Source: an uncultured Collinsella sp. (lineage in GTDB: Bacteria; Actinomycetota; Coriobacteriia; Coriobacteriales; Coriobacteriaceae). Taken from it: a stretch of 7,299 nt of DNA. Made by a program: the position numbers and the translations under genes. The notes under the pieces were generated by a model, which saw nothing but the letters and a program-made list of their open reading frames with translations, ran no database searches and was not told the DNA's origin. The stretch covers positions 1-7,299 of the forward strand of contig CABRID010000100.1 in the NCBI GenBank assembly GCA_902470895.1, given 5' to 3'. Below, in pieces: positions 1 to 7,017 of the stretch; position 1 is the first letter of the stretch, and each line of letters opens with the position of its first letter.

Positions 1-49
1 ATCTACACAAGGCGTATCGTCGGCAGCGTCAGATGTGTATAAGAGACAG
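1..49 (+). other. Nextera/Tn5 library adapter (artefact), left end
   Basis: This is not genomic DNA. Positions 1-8 match the end of the P5 oligonucleotide, 9-16 an 8-base index (AAGGCGTA), 17-30 the Nextera read-1 stretch (TCGTCGGCAGCGTC), and 31-49 the 19-bp Tn5 mosaic end (AGATGTGTATAAGAGACAG). Genomic sequence begins at about position 50. The adapter keeps the selB frame open and adds a false tail to its translation. Confidence 0.97.
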
Positions 50-1307
50 CCTCAGCAACATCAACCGCCGTAACCGGCAGCATCTGCAGCGCCAGCCAAG
101 CGCCCACACCGCCCGCGATATCACCGGACTCAAGCGCCGCAAACAGTGCGTGCTCGCCGGCAGAAAGCTCGCGCGAGCGACGGCAGCGCGATAGCAGCAC
201 GCGCCCGCCGCCGATGAGCATAACGGGCGAATACGACAGCACCACGGCATGGTCTCCGGCGCGCAGCGGCAGCGGCTCCTCCAGGCGCACCTGCACGGTA
301 CGGGTCTCGCCCACCGCCATGGGGGCCTCGCCCTCCAAAAGCATGATGCGGCCGACGACCTCGGCCGTGCCAGCCATCACGTGCACGCGCGCACCCGACT
401 CGAGCACACGCGGCTTGGCCCCCTCGCGGCCCAGGTAGGTGAACGTCATCATAAAGCGCAACGTCTGGCCAAAGCGGTCCGCCACGCCCAGCATCTCGCC
501 ACGGTCAAGCGCCGCGACACCGTCACCAACTAGGTTGAGCGCCACACGCTGACCAGGCAGCGCGCGCGGCGTATCGCCATGCACCTGAATCCCGCGCACG
601 CGACAGACCGTACGCGACGGCAAAGCCATCAGCTCGTCGCCCACCGCAACCGGCGCATCGTGCAGCGTTCCCGTTACGACAGTGCCGACGCCCTTAATCG
701 TAAAGCAGCGGTCAATCGGCAGGCGCGGCGCGGCATCGGTGCGCTCGGCACGGTCGCGGCAGGCATCCCAGCAGGCACTTACCTGCTCGTCGAGCACCGC
801 AAGCAGCCCGTCGATTCCCGCGCCGGTCTTGGACGACACGGGCACAATCGGCGCACCCGCAAACACGGTACCCGACAAAAAGTCATCGACATCGAGCTCG
901 GCAAGCTCGAACATCTCGGCATCGGCCAGGTCGCACATGGTCAGCGCGACCACCATATGCGTAACGTCCAGCAGCTCCAGCACATGCACGTGCTCGCGAG
1001 TCTGCGGCATCACGCCCTCAACGGCCGAAACCACCAGCACGGCAACGTCGATGCCTGTCGCACCCTGTACCATAGCGCGCAGGTAATGCGCGTGGCCCGG
1101 CACGTCGACAAGGCCAACGATCTTGCCGCTCGGCAGTGCCAGTTCGCCAAAGCCCAGCTCCACCGTCATGCCCCGGCGACGCTCGACCTCCAGGCGATCG
1201 GGATTCTTGCCGGTCAGCGCCTCGATCAGTGCCGACTTACCGTGGTCGACGTGACCCGCCGTGCCAACGATAACGGGACACTCCACCAGCGCCTGAACCT
1301 CACTCAT
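50..1307 (-). CDS. selB: Selenocysteine-specific translation elongation factor SelB (3' end missing)
   Basis: SelB is a cytoplasmic GTPase that carries selenocysteinyl-tRNA(Sec) to ribosomes paused at UGA codons marked by a SECIS hairpin. The N-terminal G domain is clear: G1 GHVDHGKS at residues 18-25, RGMT at 45-48 (G2), DVPGH at 68-72 (G3) and SSK at 158-160 (G5). Translation-factor beta-barrel domains follow to about residue 380. The expected G4 lysine is replaced: residues 123-126 read T-M-C-D where SelB proteins usually have TKxD. Only 419 real codons are present, against about 600-640 residues in the family, so the C-terminal winged-helix domains that bind SECIS RNA are cut off at the contig end. 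Any residues translated beyond position 50 come from adapter. The ATG overlaps the selA stop by 4 bp (ATGA), and a weak site (GAGAAGG at 1318-1324) lies 10 nt upstream, suggesting translational coupling to selA. Confidence 0.95.
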
Positions 1308-2761
1308 CGAGCAATCGCCTTCTCAACGCACGCGACGAGCGTCGATGCCGCCGTCTCGATATCGCGGTCGCCAACGAGCGTGCGCACATCAAACAGAATG
1401 CGGTCGTGCGAGGTGCGCGTGACGACCGGTGTGTCGAAGTCCTGGACAAGCGAGCGCTTGAGCGCGTCGACCGTCAGGCGCTCGTCAACAAGACGCACGG
1501 CAACGCACATCGTGGGCAGCTCCACGGTAGGCAGCGAGCCGCCACCGGGGGTCGACGATTCCTCGACAATCTCCAACTCAACGGCACACGGGCAACCAGC
1601 CTTATCGAGCCCGGCGACCATACGATCACGCAGCTTACGGGCACGTCGCTCCAAATGAGCCTGCGGCAGCGTGAGCATGTTGAGCACCGGCACCTCACGA
1701 TGGGCCACATCCGCCCCATCCATGTAAATGCGCAGTGTAGCCTCGAGCGCCGCGAGTGCGAGCTTGCCCGGGCGCAGGGCACGCATAAGCGGATGCGACC
1801 CGCAGGCCTGGACCAGATCGCGACGGCCCATGATAATGCCCGCCTGCGCGGCGCCTAGCAGCTTATCACCCGAGCACGATACGATATCGAGCCCTGCCGA
1901 AACCGAAGCCGGCGTGGTTTCTTCGCCGCCGCGCACCAAGATGTCGTCGGGCAACAGCGCGCCCGAACCCTGGTCCTCGTAGAACAGCAGACCATGCTTG
2001 TGGGCCAGGGCGGCAAGCTCCCGAGAGCCCACTTCCTCGTGAAAGCCCTCGATGCGATAGTTGGAAGGATGGACCTTGAGGATCATGGCCGTATCGGGCG
2101 TAATGGCTTGCTCATAATCTGTCAGGTGTGTGCGGTTGGTGGCGCCGACCTCGACGAGCTTGGCACCCGAAGCCGCCATGACATCGGGGATGCGGAAGCT
2201 GCCGCCAATCTCGACAAGCTCGCCGCGGCTGACGATAACCTCTTTGCCCGCGGCATGGGTCGCCAGCACCAGCAGCACAGCGGCGGCATTGTTGTTGGCC
2301 ACGAGCGCGTCCTCGGCACCGGTGAGTGAGCGGATCAGCTGCGCGGCGTGCTCCTTGCGCGACCCGCGCGAACAGGTGTCGACGCTGTACTCGAGCGTGC
2401 TATACCCGCGCGCGACCTCGGCCACGGCTTTGGCAGCTGATTCCGCGAGCGGGGCGCGACCCAAGTTGGTATGGATAACCACACCCGTGGCGTTGACGGC
2501 GGGACGCAGGCTCGGCAGCGCAGAGCGGTGCGCACGCCACTCGATGGCCGAGGCCAGCTCGCGCTTGGAACGCGGGGCGGCACCGGCGCGAATGGCGGCG
2601 CGCTCCTCGTCGAGCTCGGCCGTAACGGCGGCATGGACTACCGCGTCGCACGTCTCCCCCGCCGCCTTCACGACCGGCCACTCGGCAAGCAGCTCGTTGA
2701 CGGAGGGAATGGCACGCAGGCGGGCGCGCACCTCATCGGACATGTTCTGGCTATCGCTCAT
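1304..2761 (-). CDS. selA: L-seryl-tRNA(Sec) selenium transferase SelA
   Basis: SelA is a PLP-dependent enzyme that converts seryl-tRNA(Sec) to selenocysteinyl-tRNA(Sec) using selenophosphate. With the ATG at 2761 it has 485 residues; E. coli SelA has 463. Family motifs are intact: NATGVVIHTNLGRAPL at about residues 90-105, VANNNAAAVLL at 154-164, SRGELVEIGGSFRIPDV at 178-194, and SGDKLLG, whose lysine (K300) should form the Schiff base with PLP. The C-terminal TPGGGSLPTVELPT (about 404-417) and the TPVVTRTSHDRILFDVRTL stretch are also typical. An in-frame TTG at 2791 would add ten residues, but it is disfavoured because GAAAGGT sits just upstream of the ATG at 2761. The gene follows the molybdoenzyme by 52 bp and overlaps selB by 4 bp, as in the common selAB arrangement. 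No tRNA-Sec gene (selC) or selD is visible. Confidence 0.97.
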   Translation of the reverse strand: MSDSQNMSDEVRARLRAIPSVNELLAEWPVVKAAGETCDAVVHAAVTAELDEERAAIRAGAAPRSKRELASAIEWRAHRSALPSLRPAVNATGVVIHTNLGRAPLAESAAKAVAEVARGYSTLEYSVDTCSRGSRKEHAAQLIRSLTGAEDALVANNNAAAVLLVLATHAAGKEVIVSRGELVEIGGSFRIPDVMAASGAKLVEVGATNRTHLTDYEQAITPDTAMILKVHPSNYRIEGFHEEVGSRELAALAHKHGLLFYEDQGSGALLPDDILVRGGEETTPASVSAGLDIVSCSGDKLLGAAQAGIIMGRRDLVQACGSHPLMRALRPGKLALAALEATLRIYMDGADVAHREVPVLNMLTLPQAHLERRARKLRDRMVAGLDKAGCPCAVELEIVEESSTPGGGSLPTVELPTMCVAVRLVDERLTVDALKRSLVQDFDTPVVTRTSHDRILFDVRTLVGDRDIETAASTLVACVEKAIAR

Positions 2762-2766
2762 GTGCG

Positions 2767-2773
2767 ACCTTTC
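2767..2773 (-). promoter_or_regulatory. Ribosome binding site of selA
   Basis: On the minus strand GAAAGGT ends 5 nt before the ATG at 2761. It supports that start over the in-frame TTG at 2791. Confidence 0.7.
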
Positions 2774-2813
2774 AAAAAATACGTGGATCAATCAAATACA
2801 TCAGCTGAGTCAA

Positions 2814-4931
2814 TTACTCGTCATTATCCCCGTGCGTGGCAATCTTTTCCACGCGAACTGCGTTTTCCTGGGTAAGCGCGGCGCCCGTAATGGGGTCCCA
2901 GCGCAGCGGCGTGTGGTCGAGCGGACCGACGCCAAGTGCCTGGGCTCCATCCGCGCCGGCGCCAAACGAACGCCCGCCCGGAGCCGCCGACGTAAAGATG
3001 CACGCCGGATGTAGATAGGGTGTGGTCTCCACGCGTACGCGGTCGCGGCCCATGTCGCTTACCAGCTCGACGACCTCGCCATTGGCGATACCCATGCGCG
3101 CAGCGGCATCGGCATTCATCTGCACGGCATCCAGATCCGAGCCCGCCTCGGCGGCACCCGCCGCAGCAAGTCTGCGCGAAGTGTGCGACTCAAAGAGTCG
3201 GTTGCCGCTAATGAGGCGAAACATCCCCGGCCCTGGCTCCACCATCGGGGCAATCCAGCCGGGCACACGACCCAGGCCGGCGCGCTCCCATACATCGCTT
3301 ACCAGCGCAATCTTGCCGCCGTCGAGCGGAATCACAGGCTCGCCCGTACGCGGCGGCAGTTGCACGCCCGTGTCAGCCCAACCGCGCTCCTTGAGCGCAG
3401 TGAGGTCGATCCCAAACGGAGCCACCTGGGCAGCCGCCAGATCGTCAGACGTAAACTGGAAGTACTCGCCCACGCCGCAGGCCGCAGCCAACCCGGCAAA
3501 GATCTCCCGACCGGGACGCGTGTCGCCATGCAACACGGGCAGCACGGCGTTGCGGTAGAACACGCGCGCATCGTTGGCGCCCGTCACCGTTCCCACGCCG
3601 CGGTCAGCCTCCAGATACGTCACGTCGGGCAGCACGAAGTCAGAAGCACGCGCCGTCTCGGACCAGCGAATATCAATCGTCACGAGCAAGTCGAGCTGCT
3701 GCAAAATACTCAACCAAGCCTGTGCATTGCCATAGCCCGCACCGGGGTTACTGGCATAGACGATGAGCCCACGCAAATCGCCGGCAAGAATCGACTGGCC
3801 GATGGTCGTGCACAGGCCGCGCACCGGATCGACCAGTGGATAGCGCTCGGACCCCAGCTTGGGTCCGCGAGGCACCGGCGGCGTCGCAAAGCGTGCGGGA
3901 TCGAGGTCGCCCAACACAAGCGGCGTGGGCGGATTGAGGGCGCCGCCCGCGTGTCCGATGCAGCCCAGCAGCACATCGACCAAGCAGATAGCGCGCGCGG
4001 TCTGGGTGCTATTGGCATACGCGATACCGATGCCACCGTGAAAGCCCGCATCCACCACGGCGGCAGGCGCGGCGGCAGCCAGATCGCGCGCCGTGGCGAC
4101 AATCTCTGCGGCCGGCACGTCGCACATCGACTCGGCCCACTCGGGCGTCCAAGCACGGGCCGCCTGCGCCAGCTCGTCAAAACCCGTGGTATAGCGGGCA
4201 ACGAACTCGTGGTCGTACAAGTCCTCGGCAATCAGCACGTGGGCGATGCCCAGCAGTAGTGCCAAATCGCAGCCCGGGCGCACGCGCAGCCAGCGGTCGG
4301 CAAGCGCGGCGGAGCCGCTGCGCCGGGGGTCGACCACGATAATCTTCGCCCCGCGCCGGCGCGCATCGTTGAGCGCATCGACGGCCCCCATCGTCGATGA
4401 ATCGACGATGGAACGCCCCAGGTACATGATGCAGTCGGTATGTGCCAGGTCGGAGGCGGGGCTATAGCCCAGGCTGTGCTCCCAACCGGTAAGTCGGCTT
4501 ACCTCGCAGGCGCCATCGGCACCGTACACGTTGGGCGAGCCCAGCGCATGCATAAAACGATACGCCCAGTAGCGGTCGAACGAGGGAACGCCGAGCGTCA
4601 TGCCCAGCGCGCGCGGACCATGCCCGTCAACAATCCCCAAAAGGCGCTCGGCAATCTGGGCAAACGCCTCGTCCCAGGTAATCGCATCGAACCCCGAGCC
4701 ATCCCGGCGGCGTCGCATGGGGTGCACAATGCGGTCGCGCTCGTCAAACGGCATTGCCAGGCGATGCCGTCCGCGGGCGCACAGGGCACGCGCCGCGCAC
4801 GGATGCCCCGCAACCGGCAGCTCAGCCACCACACGCCCATCCTCAACATGGGCCGCAAAGGCGCAATCGGCATAGCATCCCCCGCATGTGGTCACCACGG
4901 CGCGACCGTCACGCTTCACAGCAGATGCCAT
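2814..4931 (-). CDS. Molybdopterin (bis-MGD) oxidoreductase, cytoplasmic, Cys-ligated, PhsA/PsrA- or FdhF-like
   Basis: This is a catalytic subunit of the DMSO-reductase superfamily, 705 residues from the ATG at 4931. An N-terminal [4Fe-4S] site has C16-x2-C19-x3-C23 and C51. The main molybdopterin domain (about 68-490) includes GAKIIVVDPRR, and the C-terminal dinucleotide-binding domain starts near residue 569 (MFRLISGNRLFESHTSRR). The predicted Mo ligand is C142, encoded TGC, in GADGACEVSRL; it aligns with Sec140 of E. coli FdhF. The residue after it is Glu, not the catalytic His of formate dehydrogenases, and the fourth cluster Cys is followed by A-R-G rather than the x-K-G of FdhF. Segments such as SNPGAGYGN and the SETARASDFVLPDVTYLEADRG stretch recall thiosulfate/polysulfide reductase chains. 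There is no Tat signal, so it is probably cytoplasmic. No Fe-S or membrane partner gene is adjacent. The substrate is unknown. An automated label of formate dehydrogenase is possible because of the FHL context, but the active site argues against it. Confidence 0.88.
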   Translation of the reverse strand: MASAVKRDGRAVVTTCGGCYADCAFAAHVEDGRVVAELPVAGHPCAARALCARGRHRLAMPFDERDRIVHPMRRRRDGSGFDAITWDEAFAQIAERLLGIVDGHGPRALGMTLGVPSFDRYWAYRFMHALGSPNVYGADGACEVSRLTGWEHSLGYSPASDLAHTDCIMYLGRSIVDSSTMGAVDALNDARRRGAKIIVVDPRRSGSAALADRWLRVRPGCDLALLLGIAHVLIAEDLYDHEFVARYTTGFDELAQAARAWTPEWAESMCDVPAAEIVATARDLAAAAPAAVVDAGFHGGIGIAYANSTQTARAICLVDVLLGCIGHAGGALNPPTPLVLGDLDPARFATPPVPRGPKLGSERYPLVDPVRGLCTTIGQSILAGDLRGLIVYASNPGAGYGNAQAWLSILQQLDLLVTIDIRWSETARASDFVLPDVTYLEADRGVGTVTGANDARVFYRNAVLPVLHGDTRPGREIFAGLAAACGVGEYFQFTSDDLAAAQVAPFGIDLTALKERGWADTGVQLPPRTGEPVIPLDGGKIALVSDVWERAGLGRVPGWIAPMVEPGPGMFRLISGNRLFESHTSRRLAAAGAAEAGSDLDAVQMNADAAARMGIANGEVVELVSDMGRDRVRVETTPYLHPACIFTSAAPGGRSFGAGADGAQALGVGPLDHTPLRWDPITGAALTQENAVRVEKIATHGDNDE

Positions 4932-4939
4932 CTCGATTA

Positions 4940-4946
4940 CCCCTTT
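4940..4946 (-). promoter_or_regulatory. Ribosome binding site of the molybdoenzyme gene
   Basis: AAAGGGG on the minus strand lies 8 nt before the ATG at 4931. It fixes the start there. An upstream TTG at 4997 would add a hydrophobic leader, but that leader is most likely translated 5' untranslated sequence. Confidence 0.7.
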
Positions 4947-5000
4947 CATCAGCCAAACACAACAGGCCAACAGCCCGACAACGAGCCCCAGACCCAAATA

Positions 5001-5031
5001 GCCTCCCGCGCGGCAACGCCCCGCGGGAGGC
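5001..5031 (-). terminator. GC-rich hairpin, possible weak terminator or attenuator after the FNT gene
   Basis: A perfect 10-bp inverted repeat pairs GCCTCCCGCG (5001-5010) with CGCGGGAGGC (5022-5031) around an 11-nt loop. It starts 22 bp past the FNT stop codon. On the minus strand the stem is followed by TATTTGGGTC, a poor U-tract, so termination may be partial. It could set the ratio between the FHL/channel genes and the downstream molybdoenzyme-selAB genes. Confidence 0.55.
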
Positions 5032-5053
5032 CCAACGTCAAACAGACGGTACC

Positions 5054-5893
5054 TTACGCCTCGGACTTCTTGGCGTAGACAAACCAGTAGCCGAGCGCGA
5101 TCAGAACCGCGCCGCCCACGATGTTGCCCAGCGTGGCGGCGGACAAGTTAAACGCAATGCCCGCAGCGTTGAGCGCATCGGCGCCGGCGACGTCGGCACC
5201 ATAGCCGCACGCGTGCATCACGGCACCCATAGGCAAAAAGTACATGTTGGCGACGCAGTGCTCAAAACCGCAGGCCACAAAGGCGGCGATGGGCAGCAGA
5301 ATGCCCACAACCTTATCGACCACGGTCTTGCCGGCGGTACCGATCCACACGGCAAGGCACACAAAGATGTTGCACAGGATGCCGCGGAAGAAGATCGTCA
5401 CCCAGTCGATCGTCACCTTGCCGGCGGCGACGCTCACCATGGAGTTGGCGACCGCCTCGCCGTTGAGCTTGTAAATGCCGGCCATGTACACCAAAAAGAC
5501 GATGAACAGAGCACCGACAAAATTGCCGACCCACACGACGACCCATGCCTTAAGCATCTGGACCAAGGTGATCTTTTTGCTCTTGAGCGCGCAGACCATA
5601 AGCGAATTGCCGGTGAACAGCTCAGCGCCGCACACCAGCACCAGCACCAGGCCCAGGCAAAAGCACAGGCCGCCCACGACGCGCTGGGCACCCCAGCCCA
5701 GCGTGCTGTCGCTCAAAAACACCGTAAAAAACAGGCCGCCGAAGGCGATAAACGCGCCGGCGAACATTGCCAACAGAAAGGCCTTAGCGACCGGCAGGTT
5801 AGCCTTGGTCACGCCGGCGGCCTCGGTCTTGGCCTCGATCGCGGCGGGCGCCAAGCAATCGGGAGCGGGATATTCTGCCTTGGAATCTGCCAT
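5054..5893 (-). CDS. Formate/nitrite (FNT) family channel, FocA-like
   Basis: FNT proteins are pentameric inner-membrane channels for small monovalent anions such as formate, nitrite or hydrosulfide. From the ATG at 5893 the product has 279 residues, the usual size (E. coli FocA has 285). Hydrophobic helices alternate with short loops. The signature GAELFTGNS is at residues 89-97 (T94 corresponds to the FocA Thr91 region), and GFEHCVANMYFLP at 209-221 carries the central pore histidine, H212. It lies 39 bp after hycI and ends before the hairpin at 5001-5031. Its place right after hycGHI makes formate the most likely substrate, exporting it or feeding it to the lyase. Nitrite or hydrosulfide cannot be excluded from sequence alone. 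A TTG at 5926 would give a longer product, but the ATG has the better-spaced ribosome site. Confidence 0.93.
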   Translation of the reverse strand: MADSKAEYPAPDCLAPAAIEAKTEAAGVTKANLPVAKAFLLAMFAGAFIAFGGLFFTVFLSDSTLGWGAQRVVGGLCFCLGLVLVLVCGAELFTGNSLMVCALKSKKITLVQMLKAWVVVWVGNFVGALFIVFLVYMAGIYKLNGEAVANSMVSVAAGKVTIDWVTIFFRGILCNIFVCLAVWIGTAGKTVVDKVVGILLPIAAFVACGFEHCVANMYFLPMGAVMHACGYGADVAGADALNAAGIAFNLSAATLGNIVGGAVLIALGYWFVYAKKSEA

Positions 5894-5900
5894 GTCAATC

Positions 5901-5910
5901 ACTTCTTTCC
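5901..5910 (-). promoter_or_regulatory. Ribosome binding site of the FNT channel gene
   Basis: GGAAAGAAGT on the minus strand ends 7 nt before the ATG at 5893. It is moderately purine-rich and supports this start over the TTG at 5926. Confidence 0.55.
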
Positions 5911-5932
5911 TAATCAGCAGGGACAAGCGCTC

Positions 5933-6436
5933 CTATAGCTCCTGCCCCAAGCGGACAAAGTGGGAAAAGTCGTTGGCGGCCACGGCGTCATACACGGCGT
6001 CGACGGCCTCAAAGACCTCCGGGGACATGGGGTTATAGAACTCCGTATCGCCCGGCTGAATCCCTATGAAGACGATATCTTCGCACGATTGCTCGATTTC
6101 TTCGATCAGAATCGACAAGGGAAGCGAATGCGTGGTGAACATCGACTTGCGGGCCACGTCACGTTTGTCGAGCAAGCGGATGGCGCCGACGGGCAGCGCC
6201 ATGTCGGCGGCATCGACCAACACCAGGCGCGGCGGACGCTCGCGCTTGACCTCGATGATGTCGTCCTCGGGCGTTTGCCCACCGTCGATGGTGTACCAAC
6301 CGGCGATGGGCGCGTCCTCCATCTTTTTGGAGAGCACGGGGCCGGCGGCATCGTCGGCGCGCAGCACGCTTCCCGCCGTGAGCACAATGCCCGCAAACGG
6401 GGCGCCGTTCACACGGCCATCCACAACGCGACCCAT
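5933..6436 (-). CDS. hycI: Hydrogenase 3 maturation endopeptidase HycI
   Basis: HycI removes a C-terminal peptide from the precursor of the large hydrogenase subunit HycE once the [NiFe] centre is in place. The product has 167 residues; E. coli HycI has 156 and begins nearer its glycine-rich motif. The three expected nickel-sensing ligands are present: D29 in LRADDAAGP, D75 in VLVDAADM and H103 in TTHSLPLS. WYTIDGGQTPEDDI, FIGIQPGDTEFYNPMSPEV and the overall order match HycI. One variation is AGS (residues 21-23) where the family usually has VGN or a similar G-N motif. The ATG shares one base with the hycH stop (TAATG), and GGGAGG lies 8 nt upstream. The HycE substrate should be encoded upstream of hycG, outside the window. 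Confidence 0.95.
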   Translation of the reverse strand: MGRVVDGRVNGAPFAGIVLTAGSVLRADDAAGPVLSKKMEDAPIAGWYTIDGGQTPEDDIIEVKRERPPRLVLVDAADMALPVGAIRLLDKRDVARKSMFTTHSLPLSILIEEIEQSCEDIVFIGIQPGDTEFYNPMSPEVFEAVDAVYDAVAANDFSHFVRLGQEL

Positions 6437-7017
6437 TACTGTAGCCTCCCCGTCAGATACACGCCCGACACATCGCGCACGCGCTCAACCAGATCGCGAA
6501 ACTTCATTAAGAACGCGACCTGCTGGGCATGCAGGCCAAAGTCGTCATCGAACACCGAGATGCCGGCCTTGGCCGAACCGCGAAAACCGCGATCGTCGAG
6601 CAGCGTGTCGCAGGCCTCGAGCAGCGACGGCACCGCCGCCTTGTCGAGCTGGCACTCGCCAAAGGAGCGGATGGCCTCGAACTTGGTCTTGGCCTCCCCC
6701 TCCGGCAGCGCGTCGACGAGCGAATAGAACACGTTCACCGGCACCGACAGGCGCGGCTCAAAGCAGTCGAGCACGCCGGTGTGGTGGCCCACGGCGAGCG
6801 TGTAGTACAGCACGTCGCAGGCCTCCTGGGGAACGTCTTCCTCGGTCTCCACAAACTTACGCGTGAGCTCATAGAAGACCACCTGGTCGGGCGCGTGGCC
6901 CAGGCAGGGGTCGGCGACGCCTTCGGCAGCCTCGTCGCTTGCGCGCGAGGCATCGCCAAAAGAGCCGCCGAGCATGCCGGGACCCGCAAAGTAACCAGAG
7001 CGGTCCGTGAGCTCCAT
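6436..7017 (-). CDS. hycH: Formate hydrogenlyase maturation protein HycH
   Basis: HycH (HyfJ in hydrogenase 4) is a small cytoplasmic protein needed to mature the large subunit of the formate hydrogenlyase hydrogenase; its exact step is unclear. The 193-residue product aligns with E. coli HycH (about 136 residues) from residue 45: QVVFYELTRKFVE at 45-57, EACDVLYYTLAVGHHTGVLDC at 65-85, and KTKFEAIRSFGE near 110-121. It differs by a roughly 44-residue N-terminal extension rich in Gly, Ala, Ser and Asp, and by extra residues around 140-165. The extension is probably real, because GGAGGT lies 6 nt before the ATG at 7017. The ATG directly follows the hycG stop (TAG then ATG), and the stop overlaps hycI by one base, so the three genes are probably translated as a coupled unit. 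Confidence 0.93.
   Translation of the reverse strand: MELTDRSGYFAGPGMLGGSFGDASRASDEAAEGVADPCLGHAPDQVVFYELTRKFVETEEDVPQEACDVLYYTLAVGHHTGVLDCFEPRLSVPVNVFYSLVDALPEGEAKTKFEAIRSFGECQLDKAAVPSLLEACDTLLDDRGFRGSAKAGISVFDDDFGLHAQQVAFLMKFRDLVERVRDVSGVYLTGRLQ
6445..6450 (-). promoter_or_regulatory. Ribosome binding site of hycI, inside the hycH end
   Basis: GGGAGG on the minus strand lies 8 nt before the hycI ATG at 6436 and falls within the last codons of hycH. Confidence 0.75.

Noticed and set aside
579..1658. Long plus-strand open frame opposite selB and selA
   Set aside because: It is antisense to well-supported genes, is rich in His, Arg, Gln and Ala as expected from a GC-rich complement, and shows no recognisable domain. 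The plus-strand frames at 3183-4259 and 4754-5938 were rejected for the same reasons.
2801..2808. Palindrome TCAGCTGA before selA as an operator
   Set aside because: An 8-bp palindrome is short and single; no second copy or known regulator site supports it.
2762..2813. Possible promoter before selA (TTGACT at 2808-2813, minus strand)
   Set aside because: No acceptable -10 hexamer lies 16-18 bp downstream. The AT-rich gap alone is too weak to call.
2814..4931. Firm assignment as formate dehydrogenase H (fdhF)
   Set aside because: The context is tempting, but the Sec/Cys-His pair is Cys-Glu here and the Lys after the fourth cluster Cys is Arg. I kept a broader family call.
4932..4997. Hydrophobic N-terminal leader of the molybdoenzyme resembling a signal peptide
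   Set aside because: It exists only if translation starts at a TTG at 4997. AAAGGGG before the ATG at 4931 gives a better start, and there is no twin-arginine motif.
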